A DNA stretch of 64,000 nt from NCBI RefSeq assembly GCF_000315625.1, contig NW_005434654.1, positions 556,632 to 620,631 on the forward strand. Direction: 5' to 3'. The notes beneath the pieces were generated by a model that saw only the letters and a program-made list of their open reading frames with translations, was not told the DNA's origin and made no database searches. A program made the translations under genes and the position numbers. Positions 32,417-44,454 of the stretch are shown here, one piece after another; position 1 is the first letter of the stretch, and each line of letters begins with the position of its first letter. This DNA is from Guillardia theta CCMP2712 (Eukaryota; Cryptophyceae; Pyrenomonadales; Geminigeraceae).

Positions 32417-35400
32417 ATGTCTCTGCTGGTCAAGTTTGGTCGGACAAGGGCCCTGACTCCGATGGGGAAGTTTGTAGACAAGGTAAACTTGGCGAGCAAC
32501 GCCTCAAGGAGACATGTCACGACTGTCAAAGATAATGCAAGGGCTGGCACACGCTGGCATGTCGAAAGCTTCATCACAAAGAAGCTGGAGAGTGGGCAGT
32601 ACAAACTTGCATTGTCCATGTTTGATAAGCATCCTGAGGTTCACAGAAGCCTCTCACGCAAGACCTACAACATGCTCGTTCGTGCCAGCAACCAACTTAG
32701 GCAAGGGGAGAGGTCAAAGATGATTTTGAATGCCATGCGAGGGGTCGCAAGACATGCACCTGATGAGTTTACATGTACCCAACACTTGAAAGCCCTGGCT
32801 CTCTTGAGACGACCGGATCAAGCATATTCATACTTGACTAGAATGAAATCGGATGGGATCATGCCCAACGTTTGGGCGTACACAACATGCATTGACGCAT
32901 ATTGCAAGGTGGGCGACATGGAAATGGCTGAAAACATCAAGTCGATGATGATTTCAAGTGGCATAGAGCCCACGTTGGCGACATTCACTACTTTGATGAA
33001 AGGATACGCCAAGTATGGGAACCACGAGGCTCTGGAACATTATCTTGAGATAATGCAGCAAGAGAACATTATGATTGACTCGTACATAGTCTCGATTCTG
33101 ATTGATTCTTTCGTGAACAAGGGAGACATGGAACGAGCTGAGGTGGTGCCGTGAGTTGCTCCCGACCTCTCTTCTGACATGCTCATGCAGGCAATCCTGC
33201 GAGAAAAGGAGGCCGAAGACCCTAGCCTCCTCAGCTCCCACCTGTATGCTTCGTTGATCAAGGGCTATGGTCGGAAGGGTATGATTGATAGATGCATGGC
33301 ACTGATGGAAGAGATGAAGAGCAAGCAGTTGAAGGTTTCAGCAGTTCCTTACAACACGCTGATATCTGCCTTGCTTGAAAGCAAACGAATGGATCAAGCT
33401 CAGAAGACCTTGGAGCAGATGGAGGAGGCTGGCATCCAACCGAGCGTCGTCACCTACACACTGCTCATCCACGAATTCTCATCTGCTGGAAATGTTGCGC
33501 AGGCACAGGCTGCTTTCGAGACTATGGAGAGGAGTGGGATCTTCCCAGACACGGGAGCTTACAATGCACTTCTTGACGGTTATGCTTCTTTGGGACAAAC
33601 TGCCAGAATGAAAGAGATTTTCTGGAAGCTGATGCAGAGTGCCAATAAGCCAAGCATTGAGACCTACAGTATCATGATCAAATGCTTACTGCATTCGGAC
33701 GCAAGTGATGACGCGAAGAAAAGCGAAAATCTGAGAGAGTGTATGTCCTTCCTTGACCAGATAAGAGAGGAGAACCTAAAGCCAAGCGCTTCTTTTTTCA
33801 ACTCTCTGATATCTGCTTGCACCCTTTTTGGGAAGCCCCAGGACACATTCCGAATGTACGAGATGATGCAGCTTGAAGATGTGGCACCGGACATGATCAC
33901 ATTCAACGCTCTTATGGACTGTTGTCTGAAGCATGAGCTTCTCTCACACGCCCGCAAGGTTCGGTTCGACTGACTCAGCATAATCTCTGATAGTGACCAC
34001 TAAACTTGCATGGCAGGTATGGGATGACGTGCGCAATGCAGATCTCCTTCCCAACGTAAAACTCGTTCGATCCTACACCAAACTTCTCGTGTCCTGCAGA
34101 CAGCTCACACAGGCGGTGGAGCTTCTCAGCAAATGTCGAGCGATGAGGCTGGAGGAGGATGAGGAGAACTACCTGACGGTGGTTGAGGGCCTGTCAGCGC
34201 AGCGCCGTCCTCTTGCAGCCCTCGAGATCCTTTTGTCCCTGAAGGATACAAGGTTAAAGAAACCTTCGCCCGCCATGCTCAAGGCAGTTGTCTACGGCTG
34301 TGTGGCAGCAAGCAGCTGCTATCCCGAGGGGGAGATGGAGTGGACGAACTTTGTGAATACAGCATGGGAGACGTACAAGCTGGGCATGGACAATGTGAGG
34401 GCAAGGGAGGAAAAGCTCGTTGTGCCGATGTTGCTGATGTTGGTGTCACAGGCTATTCAAATCCACGAGGATGCGATTTTCCCTCTCCTGCACCTGCTGA
34501 TGCGACAGCTGGAGTTGCTCTCGATCGGCTCTGCATCGCGAAAGAGTGAGGGAAGCAAAAACCTGCCGACCTGGTTGCTGATGTTGATGTAGACATTGTC
34601 AATGTTTACGGCCAAGTCATGGGTCGAGCTACGTTGCTGATCAGGGACATACAGAAGAGGTGAGCTCGTGATGTTTCAACATAACTCTGACTCGAAGAGC
34701 CAGGGGTGTCGGGCTCTCACCGCAGACTTACTTGTATGCCGCTCAGCTCTCAACCATGGTGAACAGCCCGTCGACATCGCTCCTCTCCCTTATGGCCCTC
34801 AGTCAAGGTGAGGGTCCAGCAAGTACGGCGATGATGGCAGACCCCAGAAAGCTGCAACAAGCGCGGAGGGAGGAGAAGATTAACCAGTTCGTGTCGATGC
34901 TCGCCGACTTCCGTGATCGGAGGGACGTGGAGGGCTCGGTGCAGGTGTTGAAGATGATGAGAGACGAGGGGATCAGGCCGAATGAAAGGATCTACGCGGC
35001 TTTGGTGAATCAAGGAGGGGAGGGAGGGAGGGAGGGAGGGAACCTGTCATAGCGGAACGCCGTTTCGAGTTCGGTAATTTCCGGAATCGGATCCGAATAT
35101 TTTTCCAGTGGGCTTTGACCTGACCCATGCGTAAGAAGAGCAGGAGTTTGATCCAGACGGCTCACCCAATCGTTAGAGTTAGATATAAAAAATGAATTCC
35201 AGTCAAATTTCTGTCTGAGAACCGCAATGGTGCCCCAGGGTGAGAGGATATCGTGGGATATGCTCCTCCTTTATCTTGTCCTTCACCTCTCCTTGACTAG
35301 GATACCTGTTCACAGTCTCTTCTNNNNNNNNNNNNNNNNNNNNNNNNNNNNNNNNNNNNNNNNNNNNNNNNNNNNNNNNNNNNNNNNNNNNNNNNNNNNN

Positions 35401-36224
35401 NNNNNNNNNNNNNNNNNNNNNNNAGGGAGGGAGGGAGGGAGGGGAGGGAGGGAGGGAGGGAGGGAGGGAGGGAGGGAGGGAGGAGACTTACGTTCGTGAT
35501 CAGATCGAAGTGTGCTCGGAGAAAGGAGATTTCGACAAAGCGCTCAAGTGCCTTATGGACATTCGATGCTTCGCCGACGTGCATGCGCTGCAGTCAGCGT
35601 ACGCTTCGACCATCCGCAAGTTCGGGAGAGGAGAGCGGCTCAGCAAAGTGCTGGACGTGGTGGAGCGGATGGAGGAGGCAGAAATGTTTCTCGACGAGGG
35701 GCTCTTTACCATCCTCTTCCGGGTCTCGGTAGCGGAGACAGACTTCCTTCTCGCTCGCCAGCTCGTCCTCTGCCTCCCCCATCCCGCCTTGGATGCCTAC
35801 CGCCTGTCTCGCTCCTCCTTCAAGGAGAAGTCTCGAGAATGGAGGTTCGATCTGGATTCTTTCGACGCTTCCCTCCTCCAGGTCATTCTCGCTGGGTTCG
35901 GTCGGGCGAGGCTGGCAGAAGGAAGGTAGCTCGCTGCCCCTTACGATCGCTTACTCTCTTGCAGATGCTCTCCTCGTATGGCGAAGTGTGCTCTCCTTCT
36001 ATGCACGGCAAGATCCCAGCTCAGGCTCGCGGAGCAGGACGAAGAAGCTGCAGCTGCACGACGTGTTTGACAGCTTTCTTGACGCGTGCATGGAAGGAGG
36101 CTTTCCTGCTGAGGCCACGACGGGATATGAGGAGGCGGAGCGGGCGGGGGTGAAGCTGAAGCTCAAGGCGAGCACCTACTTGAAGTTGATACGGTGCCAG
36201 ACTGCTGCAGCAAGGTCAGCATGA
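32417..36224 (+). CDS. Organelle-type PPR protein, interrupted by an assembly gap
   Basis: ATG 32417 gives a basic, hydroxylated N-terminus (MSLLVKFGRTRALTP) that looks like a mitochondrial presequence. At least ten PPR motifs follow, with typical 35-residue spacing: NVWAYTTCIDAYCKVGDMEMA, PTLATFTTLMKGYAKYGN, AVPYNTLISALLESKRMDQA, SVVTYTLLIHEFSSAGNVAQA, DTGAYNALLDGYASLGQ and ITFNALMDCC. PPR proteins bind organelle RNA one nucleotide per motif. Introns lie near 33152-33190, 33957-34017 and 34550-34720. A 100-N gap (35324-35423) with GGGA microsatellite on both sides breaks the gene. Coding resumes at DQIEVCSEKGDFDKALKCL, and the final exon ends CQTAAARSA at 36224. AATAAA lies at 36378. Confidence 0.8.
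35324..35423. other. Assembly gap (100 N)
   Basis: Exactly 100 undetermined bases, a conventional gap size, so true length is unknown. It lies inside the PPR gene and abuts a GGGA microsatellite, the likely cause of the break. Confidence 0.98.
35424..35481 (+). repeat. (GGGA)n microsatellite flanking the gap
   Basis: About 14 units of AGGG/GGGA directly after the gap; a shorter run of the same unit occurs at 35016-35040 in the same gene, so the two may have confused assembly. Confidence 0.9.
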
Positions 36225-37028
36225 GCCGCTTGCTGAATTTGGGATTGTGAATAGATGTTTCGCCGTCTAGAGATTTTCTGGCTCTAGATGGTCTTCTCTT
36301 GCGTGTTGATCGTTCTGTTGTTTTCTACTCTTCTTCTTGGCCGCTTCTTTCCAAGAGTTTGTGTTCATACAACTTTAAATAAATCATTCTCAACCTGCGG
36401 CTGGCTGTGCTTCGCCTGAAGCCCTTCCACCATCGTCTGCAGCCTGTCGAGGCGGACAAGGATGGAGGAGGCCGTGGAGCAAGAGCAAGAGCAGGGGCAG
36501 CAGGAAGGCAAGCAAGAACGTCTGCGGGGGCTGCTCTCAAGCGGGAGGTCTCGATGTTGGTTGAGAGAGTTATCTATCTTGGAGCGATTGCTCCTTGCTG
36601 ACATACTGGTGGGCGAGAGAGAAGGCGAATTGAAACCTGCTGATCGAGTGAGGAGAGTCGGGATGAGGGACGGAGATCAGATGAAGCAAAAAAGAGGAGG
36701 CGATGAAGTACAGCACTGACGAGACGAGAGGAGACTGACGAAGACAAGGCGATGAAGCCCAGAAGAGACACAAGGAGAGAAGGTGAGGGGAAATCAGGAT
36801 GTGCGACCTTTCTGGCTCCTTGACATCACGAAGAGTTTCCTAGTCTGAATTTCTTTGATCTTGTTGTAGATGTGATCGCATCTGTGCTGTGACTTCTCCC
36901 CTGCAGCCTCTCTTCACTTCCTGCTCTCATCTCGTGCTCTCTCGCTCACTTGCATATCGTTTGACGATCGCTGAATCCAGCCACCTCTGCTTCGTGATCG
37001 CCTGCCGCTCATGTGAGAACCCACAAGC
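36225..37028. other. Spacer between convergent PPR and channel genes
   Basis: The PPR 3' UTR covers the left part. On the minus strand, 36604-36365 can encode a short coiled-coil-like stretch (ILVRLDRLQTMVEGLQAKH) ending at a stop. It might be a distal exon of the channel gene, but I could not connect it by splice sites. Nothing else is supported. Confidence 0.35.
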
Positions 37029-39563
37029 TCACAGCCCTGGCACAACAAGTCGCTTGATCGCCTCATAGACATCCGGGAAGTGAGGTCGGATGTGGTTGTA
37101 GAAGTCGTCTCGCCTGGTCGCAGATATCGAGAACAGCAGCAGAGCTTGAATCTCTCACCTCAGGGACAAGACTTCACTGTCGATTTTCGCCTTGACAGTA
37201 GAAGTTCGACACGTTGAGATGTCAGGGAACAAAGAGATTTCGCCCAGATATTCTCCTTTCCCGAGCTGACAGGCACCATCACACAAGGCAAAGCAGTGAA
37301 TCGCAAGCAAACTTCACCTTGGCAAGGACTTTGTTGTCTTCCACATTCCAAGCTTCGAACTCTCCTTCTACGACGAAGTACATCTCCTTGTCATTTTATC
37401 ACAAACTATTCAATCATCCCGAGATGTGATTTACGAATCCAACGTCCAGGGCTCGGAAGAGAATCTCATCTTTCTGTACGAAGATCGGCGTCAGGTACTC
37501 TGCCATGAAACACCTTCAAGGACTGTCATTCCACGAGATTATGAGCCGTAACGCCTGCCTGCAATCGTAATCCATGTCGACAAAGAAAGGATGTTTGTCT
37601 AGAGTTCCCTTCATAATCTGTCGAACATTTCAGCTGATTCGTCTGATATCTCTCGATTCACGTATTCGATGATCATTTGTCTAGTTCGATCAGGAAGACT
37701 GTTCAAGCATCTGCTCGTAAACTTGTAAAGAAATTCCTCGTTTTCTTGGTGACATACGGATGAACAAGATGTTGTGCTGACTTGGCGGTGTGCATCAGAT
37801 GTTGCTTAGCTCGTATCTCAAGGTTTCTTGGAAGGTTCTTGAGGCTGCATGGACCATATCATCGTCAAGAAAGCTTCATCGACTTCAACCGGAAGAAGTC
37901 TTGTATCGTTCTCAGCTCACTCTCTATGTGAGTCTCGGTAAGGTTTCTCTGACTGACCTGCGACATGTCTCAATTACAAGTCTCTCGTTCCTGGCACCCA
38001 AAATCACCAGCGAGGAGATGCTTCCAATACAGAACGCGAACACAATGGCTCCGCAGAGGGTCAGGAAGATGGCGCAAGCTCGCTCCTATCACACGTGGCG
38101 TCCTGACAATGACTTGGAAGGACTTCAAGCAGACTTACCGCATCTCTGCGTGATGGCGCATGTCATACACAGTCGGCACAGGAACGACTCTCACCTTACG
38201 GGCACTACATCTCCATAACCCACCTGCACGTCCACGTTCAGACTGGCTCTCTAGTTTCACAGGCCCTCCTCCGCTCTCACCGTCGTCAGCGTCACAGTAG
38301 CGAAGTAGATAGAGACCAAATAGCGAGGGAAGAGTTCTGAATCCGTCGCGATCGACTCATACATGTGAAGATCATAGGCTGCTAGCCAGTTGTTTGGGTA
38401 ACATCCACCGGCATCGCAAATGCAGTCCTGCTGATTCTGAGCAATTTTTGAAGGAGGATGAACATCATCGAGTTCTGTACCTTAGAAGTTTGAGACGGAT
38501 TCACATTGCAAACGTCTATGATTGCCATGAGCATCCAGAGACATCCACAAAGATGCATCTTCAGTTGGAAAGTCACAAGACGCTAGTATCTCCCACGACT
38601 ACAATCACAAACCGAGAACAGCATCAGCATGCAGAACTTGAACAAGCGGATGATGGTCAAGAAAATTTTCGAGGTGATAGATAGCTCCCAATTACTCAAA
38701 ATTCGTTTCACCCTGGATTTGCCCATCACAAACAGCAACAGATTGCAGCTGGCAAATTCTAACAAGCAATTGCTACCTCACAAAACGAACAATCTTGATC
38801 AGACGGATAACCTTGACAACTCGAAGAAAGCCAGGATTTGATTCGCTGCCACCAGCCTAGACAAACATATCATCATGTACAGAAGCAAAGTCTTGTATTC
38901 TACGCAGAGAAAGCTGTCAATAGGCAAACTCGTCAAGAAATCCAGAAGAAACCATGATTTCAAGTAGTGCATGGCTATGTCCATTCGATTCTTCACCAAA
39001 AACTGTTCGAGCGAAATTGTCAGAAAACTCATTTGACTGATCATGATGTACGTACTGCTTCGCTGTCGAGATATGAAGTGTTGAAGTTCACTACAACATC
39101 CAGCATGAAGCAGATGTCCACGACCTATGACGTCTTCAACAATCGAAAACATTTCAACAACTCAAGTCAAAGTCGCAAGCTCACCAAATTTATTACCATG
39201 ATCCAGTCCCAGGTGCCTGCACCCTATTAGCCTACCCGCTGTCGAAAAAACAATAGCATCTATATCGCTTACACCATGATTGATCGCTATTCTGTCCATT
39301 TCTCACGAAAACCAGTGTGAAAGGTACCTCAAAGATAGTCCAAACAATCAATATGATGCTTACGACTTGCCAGGAAATCTGTGGAACAAGCGATAAGTGC
39401 TCGTATCTTTAGCGCATTCGAGTACCAGCAATGATGAATCAGGGTATAGGAGAAACCTCTGGCTTCGATGCTTCTGTGCAACTCTCTCACGAGCTCGCTT
39501 GGCAAGGACGCGTAGCCTGAAGGCAACATTTGGGCTGATGAAGACTACCTCCCCCGCGTCCAT
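37029..39563 (-). CDS. Voltage-gated K+-type channel with cyclic-nucleotide-binding domain
   Basis: Exon order on the minus strand follows the CNG/EAG/HCN channel plan. S1 is VSIILIVWTIFEVPFTLVFV. S2-S3 end with FLVKNRMDIAMHYLKSWFL then LDFLTSLPID, the typical YLKxWFxxDxxxxxP. An S4-S5 region follows (ELSITSKIFLTIIRLFKF). The pore helix is RYLVSIYFATVTLTTV and, after an intron, VGYGDVVP, so the selectivity filter is the K+-type GYGD. S6 is AIVFAFCIGSISSLVILGA. The C-linker is poorly resolved. The CNBD is seen as YFVVEGEFEAWN then YLGEISLFPDISTCRTSTV, though the phosphate-binding cassette lacks the usual GELAL...R(T/A)A(T/S) in full, so ligand binding is uncertain. The end is AIKRLVVPGL at 37029. 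The start (MDAGEVVFISPNV at 39563) is provisional. Confidence 0.75.
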
Positions 39564-39818
39564 GCTTGACAGCTGGCTTGTCAGTTGGCAACGGGCTTGA
39601 GGCTAGCTGAGGGGATCAGGCCGAGGGGATCAGAGCTCGTGAACGAGGAGCTCGCATGTTGATCAGGCCCATCAAGGTAACAAGTGCCCCCAACAAGTGT
39701 TTTAAAAGTGGAGGAATATGGTAGTAAAGAGCCATGTCCAGACTTTTAAACTTTATCCCAAACTTTTGTAGGGTAAAGTTTCAAGGGCTGAAAGTTTGTG
39801 AAGTTGTGTTCCTGTGCC

Positions 39819-40863
39819 ATGCAGGAGGTTTTCGACGATGTTGACGGAGCAGGTTCACGAAGGCGGCATGGCGGGAGAAGGCAGGACGATAAGGAGATGA
39901 GATCCAACTTAGGGAGAAATCACAAGGAGCATGTTGAGACTCCCAGAAAGAATGCAGCAAACGCCGTGATTGCGCTGTTGGTACTTGTTGTGTCTGGTTT
40001 GGTCGTCGGGATTCAATTCTTTCGATTCGAAGACAAGGCGAACACATGGTTAGAAAAGCAAAAAGAAAACCAGGGGCAATTGCTCTTTACGAAAGAAATT
40101 CTCAGAGACTTTGATGGTTCTGTCGAGGGTCGTCCCATTGTCGTCTGTATTGTTGGAAGCTGCTACAATGTCTCTGCCGGAGCGCGATTCTATAGCAAAG
40201 GAATGCACTACGCTTGTTTTGCTGGCAATGATGGAAGCAGAGCATACGTGACAGGAAAATTCGACAAGGAGGGATGTATCGACGATCTTGAAGGATTGAA
40301 ACCTGGAGAGCTGATCACTGTTGATGGCTGGTTGAAATTTTATCAAAACCAAACGAAGTACAATTACATGGGGAAGCTCATTGGACGATATTATGACAGC
40401 ACCGGCGAAGAAACAGAAGAGGTATGGTCATGAAGATCTCCCCGTCTAGTTGAAGTGGTTGTCACTTGTCTGTTGCAGCTCAAGACTTTCCACAAGCTCG
40501 TGGCACAGGCTCGGCACGATGAGATCTTCATGAAGAAGCTTCCAGGTCGCTGACAACGCCCCGGCTCTCTCACTGATCCATGTTCAACGTAGCATGCAAT
40601 GTCCACCTGTTTCCTGGCGAGGGAACCAGGATATGGTGCAGCTCGGACAGCGGTGGACTAGAGCGGCACTGGATCGGATTGCCGCGAATGGAAAAAGATG
40701 TAGGATGTGCATTGTTTCTACAGGGACATCTGGCTGATTGAAATTTGATCAGGAGGATACTGGTGAAGACAGATGCGTCTGCGTGCCTCCCGAAAGGCTC
40801 AACGAGAATGGATTCAGAATCCTCCCCAACTGCACGGAAGAGAATCAATGTTATCAGAACTAG
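39819..40863 (+). CDS. Neuferricin/CYB5D2-like membrane-anchored haem-binding protein
   Basis: ATG 39819 gives a short basic N-terminus, one transmembrane helix (NAVIALLVLVVSGLVVGIQFF, about residues 47-67) and a MAPR-type cytochrome-b5-like domain: LLFTKEILRDFDGS, GSCYNVSAGARFYSKGMHY, FAGNDGSRAYVTGKF and DGWLKFYQNQTKYNYMGKL. Y and F at the haem-contact positions fit the MAPR family rather than true b5. After introns the C-terminus reads ACNVHLFPGEGTRIWCSSDSGG and WIGLPRM, then CVCVPPERL, the neuferricin-specific Cys module (CNxxW...WCSxxSGGxxRxWxGxPR). The stop at 40863 follows ENQCYQN. An earlier in-frame stop at 40551 would apply only if the intron after KKLP were retained. Relatives are secreted or endomembrane proteins. 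Confidence 0.85.
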
Positions 40864-40979
40864 TGACCCTTGGACAGGAACAGGGGCTCGGACCCATGGG
40901 CTCTCCACTGTGACACAACTGAAGAAGCCCTGTATCGTAAAGAATATTGTTTGTTTTGTTGTTGCAGTGTGAATCACTT

Positions 40980-42190
40980 GGCTTGAGTTCTATGACCGGT
41001 GCTCGGAGGCTGTTACCGTACACTCTCAGGCTCCGATTCCGAGGCCAAGCCGGGCCGGGCCGCGGACGTGCAGCGGTGGCAAGTCACGCATTCAAGTTGG
41101 GCGGTTACCAATAACCACACTACTCTTTACTACTCAATCCATGGAATGCATTTACTCAAAGTTAAGTTAAAAAATCTGTACGAGGAATGGATATACTAGG
41201 CTACCCGGTACGTGACTTCCGACTCGAGTCCGGGGCCGCTCAGGAGGCGGGCCCGGAACCTCCGACGGCGAGCGAGGCCGCTGTGACGGGATTGCCCCGA
41301 AAATGAGATGATCGGATGACCGTTATTTTCTTGCCAGGAGTCGCGTGACGGTACGGTACCGTCCGACGGGTCACAAGTAGTAGTACGGCTGGCCGCCGCC
41401 GTACGGTACTACGGTACCGGGGGCCAGCCGCTGAGCCGCCAGCCGCGCCGTACGGCCCGGTACAGTGAGGCCCTGCACGTGACTACCAGACGGCCGCAAG
41501 ATCTTCCGAGGCTGAAGTTCGACTCTCACAGTGCCGACTGAAAACGACTGGTACAAATGATTGCCAAGGGTAGTACGGGGAAGCCTATTCAACCGTTGCT
41601 GTGTACCGTACTGGGAACTAAAAGTGATCTCTGACTCTTCCCCACTCCACTTTAGAGGTGACGGTACTGGTACACTGTGACCCCCAATTGAACGGGTCCC
41701 TTAAGAATGACCGTTGCCCCTCCGACCACCCGTTCGGTCAGCTTGAAAAGAGGGAAGCGATGCCCCCACGGGTACTACGGTCAAGTTGGCAGTCAACCGG
41801 ATACGGTGCTAAAGTGGGCCACCCCCACCCCACCCTTCATAGTGGCGCCCGACTCATTTCCCTGGGTCTTACAACGATCAGACTCGGTAAAATAAACCCA
41901 GGGAAGCCGGTTACCACCCCACCCCTGATGATATCAGGTTGACTTGGATATCGTACCCGGTTGCTGCTGGTTGAGGGTGGGGTGGTCAGGGTGGTATCAG
42001 TTGACAGTGAGCCCTGCGAAGCACTGATGAAGTTGACAGCACACTGGGGTGGGTGAGGGTGACCCTACCTACTGCAACTTGGGGAAAAACGGGGGTGGCT
42101 CTGCGGACATTATCGTAATTCGTGGATGCCCCGGTGCGGACCGGGTACTTGCACGGGGAAACGGTGGGGTACGATGAGGGTGGGGCACGG
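40980..42190. repeat. GC-rich dispersed element and TACC-rich spacer
   Basis: About 41040-41080 and 41220-41480 are very GC-rich with GGTACGGTACCG-like palindromes. Between them is an AT-rich core (41140-41190). TAGGCTACCCGGTA at 41197-41210 recurs inverted at 50899-50912. From 41810 to 42070 the strand is rich in CCCCACCC/GGTGGGGT words. No gene supported. Confidence 0.55.
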
Positions 42191-42197
42191 TGGGGAG

Positions 42198-42205
42198 TAT
42201 ATATA
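42198..42205 (+). promoter_or_regulatory. TATA box for the VHL-like membrane protein gene
   Basis: TATATATA sits 50 nt before the ATG at 42256 in otherwise GC-rich DNA. The ATG follows a short leader, so position fits a core promoter. Confidence 0.55.
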
Positions 42206-42255
42206 GCCCTCGCTCAACGTGGCGGACCTCGTGTCGTCTGCACGTTGCGTCAGGG

Positions 42256-44330
42256 ATGTCTCTCATCGCCGGCGAGCAGCTGGATGAAAACATCGACAAG
42301 ATCCTGGAGAAGGCGAAGCCTGGCGCCACCTTCCAGCTCTCCACACAGAAGCAGTCTGCCCAGTGCTTCTTGTCCAGCTCCATCACAATATGGATGCCCA
42401 ATGACACGGGCAAGAGAATCCTGGTGACTTGGGCGGACTTCTCTGGCAACTTTGTTCCATTGGCAGAGTTGCAGCCCCAGCAAATGGTTGAGATTCGAAC
42501 CTTTCCCGGTCAGCAATGGGTTTTCTTTGAGGTGTTCACCGGGGAAATTCAACTCATGGCGTCTGTGAGCTTCTCGACCAGCGGGTACCTGTCGTTGTCC
42601 AAGGTGATCTCCGAGTTCGATGCTTCCTTGCAAGGGTCTGCTGCCAACTCAGAGGAAGAGCTTGCCTACAAGCTGTACGGAGACAAGTTGAACCTGAGGG
42701 AGGAGTATTGCGATGCAAGAATGAAGGAGAAGATTGTCACGTTCAACATTCATGATTCCACTCGCATTGCGATACAGAAGAAGAAAACTATTCGCGAGCC
42801 CTACGCTGTCTCTCTTCTGAGATCCAAGCAAGAGTTTGCAAATAATGCGGCGATGGCAAAAATGTTCGAACAAGATTCTACCTCGAAAGGTCCGTATGGA
42901 GAGACCAAATTAGCCGTTGCTGGCGATCTTGTGACATCGCGAGCAGGCGAAACTCGAACAGGAGGCATCTATGAAAGCAGTGACATCGACAGGCCTGTTG
43001 CTTTCACAACCAACTACAAGATTGTGTCTTCCTTCAAGAACAAGATGTCGCAATCCATGTACTTCGGATTCAAGTGGTCTGTCGACATTTTCAACTTCAT
43101 CAATAATGAAACACTTGCCTGGTTTGGCCTCAAGAATGAAATGCTTTTCCTCGGAGTCTCATTTCATCTTCTCTTCTTGGGAATGATGTGGGCTGTTGCT
43201 GTGCTTCAAGCCAGAGCTATCAAGGATCGTGAAACACAAGGACTGGACATGAAGATCAACAACAAGTCAGTTAACGCTTTCTTGTTTGCCTTGACCTGAC
43301 TTGTTTGTTCCTGTAGTCTCCGCAAGGCTATCATCATCAACATCCTTGGTGCCATATTGGCAGGACCACTTGCCGTATGGAATTTGCGTCCCGTCAGGCC
43401 AGGAGGCGGCAGGTTGACTAAGCGTACCATGTGGAAGAGATGCTTGTTCACCGGAGAGGTCTCGCTCACATGGCAGAAGGTTGTCTTCTGGGTCACCTTC
43501 GTCGCTTGGATCATCTCTCTCGCTGGCTTGGGCTCACACTTGCATTGTGCCGTCAAGACTGGATTCCAGCCACCCGACCCATGCACCACAGGCGCAAGCG
43601 CAGACCCAAAGCCTCCTACATGTAACATCCTCGAAAAAGCGATGTGCTGTGATAATTCGTACAAAGCTAGCAAATTCGCAGCGGTAGTGGCAACATGACC
43701 CAACGTTTTCTGCTTGATCTGACGTTGATGGCAGAAAAAAGCCGAGTGCCCTGAACCGGAAACGTTCCCAGACGTGTGCGACATGAAGGTCAGAATATCT
43801 TGCATCGGCGGATGGCTCCTTCCGTCCATCTCTGCTGTGCTGTAAGTTCTTGGAGCATGCTGGCGGCAAGTGCTGACTAACTGTGATGCAGGGAATCGCT
43901 CGTCGCCTTGTTCCTCTTGATGTGGTGGCGTCCTGCGGGCTTCCTGTACGGCGCATCTGCCAGCGGAGAGTCCAAAAATGTCTTCACTCAGACTAGACGC
44001 ATCGCCAATCACATCGTTCAAGGCTTCTTCTCCGTGTGGGATGTGACCGTCTTCGGGGTCGGACCAGCCTTCCCTGTCTCGGTCGTCGTGTCCGAGGGTC
44101 AGGCGGAGAGCTTAGCAGAAAACTTCATGCGTCTCCGCGAGTCAGTCATCCTCGAACAGGCCAAGGAGCATTGCCGCGCCTGTGCGCACAAGTCGTCATG
44201 GCGGATGTTGGGTAACACGGGCCACACCTGCCAGGCTGAATCCGCAGACCAGAAGATGGCCCCGCGCGGACGAGGAGAGTGGAGGTACAGCGGGGTGTGG
44301 TGGAGGTGGCACGTTAACAGGGATTTGTGA
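42256..44330 (+). CDS. Multi-pass membrane protein with N-terminal VHL-beta-like domain
   Basis: Residues ~25-115 resemble the beta-domain of pVHL: SSITIWMPNDTGKRILVTW, then ADFSGNFVPLAELQPQQMVEI and RTFPGQQWVFFEV, matching the FxNxTxxxVxxxWxDxxG...YxxLxPG...xTFxGHxW pattern. I see no alpha-domain for elongin C. A charged middle region follows, then transmembrane helices: EMLFLGVSFHLLFLGMMWAV, AIIINILGAILAGPLAV, VVFWVTFVAWIISLAGLG, then a Cys-rich loop (TCNILEKAMCC, AECPEPETF), GGWLLPSISAVL and SLVALFLLMWW. Introns fall near 43268-43317, 43687-43733 and 43842-43890. The end is HVNRDL at 44330. The transmembrane part is not a family I recognise. The fold call rests on pattern reading, so treat it as a hypothesis. 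Confidence 0.55.
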
Positions 44331-44454
44331 TGGATTGAATATGCCTCGTACAAATAAAGAAATTCTTCTCTTTGATCTTTACATCGTACTCACAAGACCA
44401 TCACGGTGGTTCTTGTTCTTGTACCAAGATTGACCTTCCTTCACTTTCACCTCA

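Noticed and set aside
35227-35584. Frames running through the N gap
   Set aside because: They are artefacts of undetermined bases and GGGA repeats; only the downstream PPR frame is credible.
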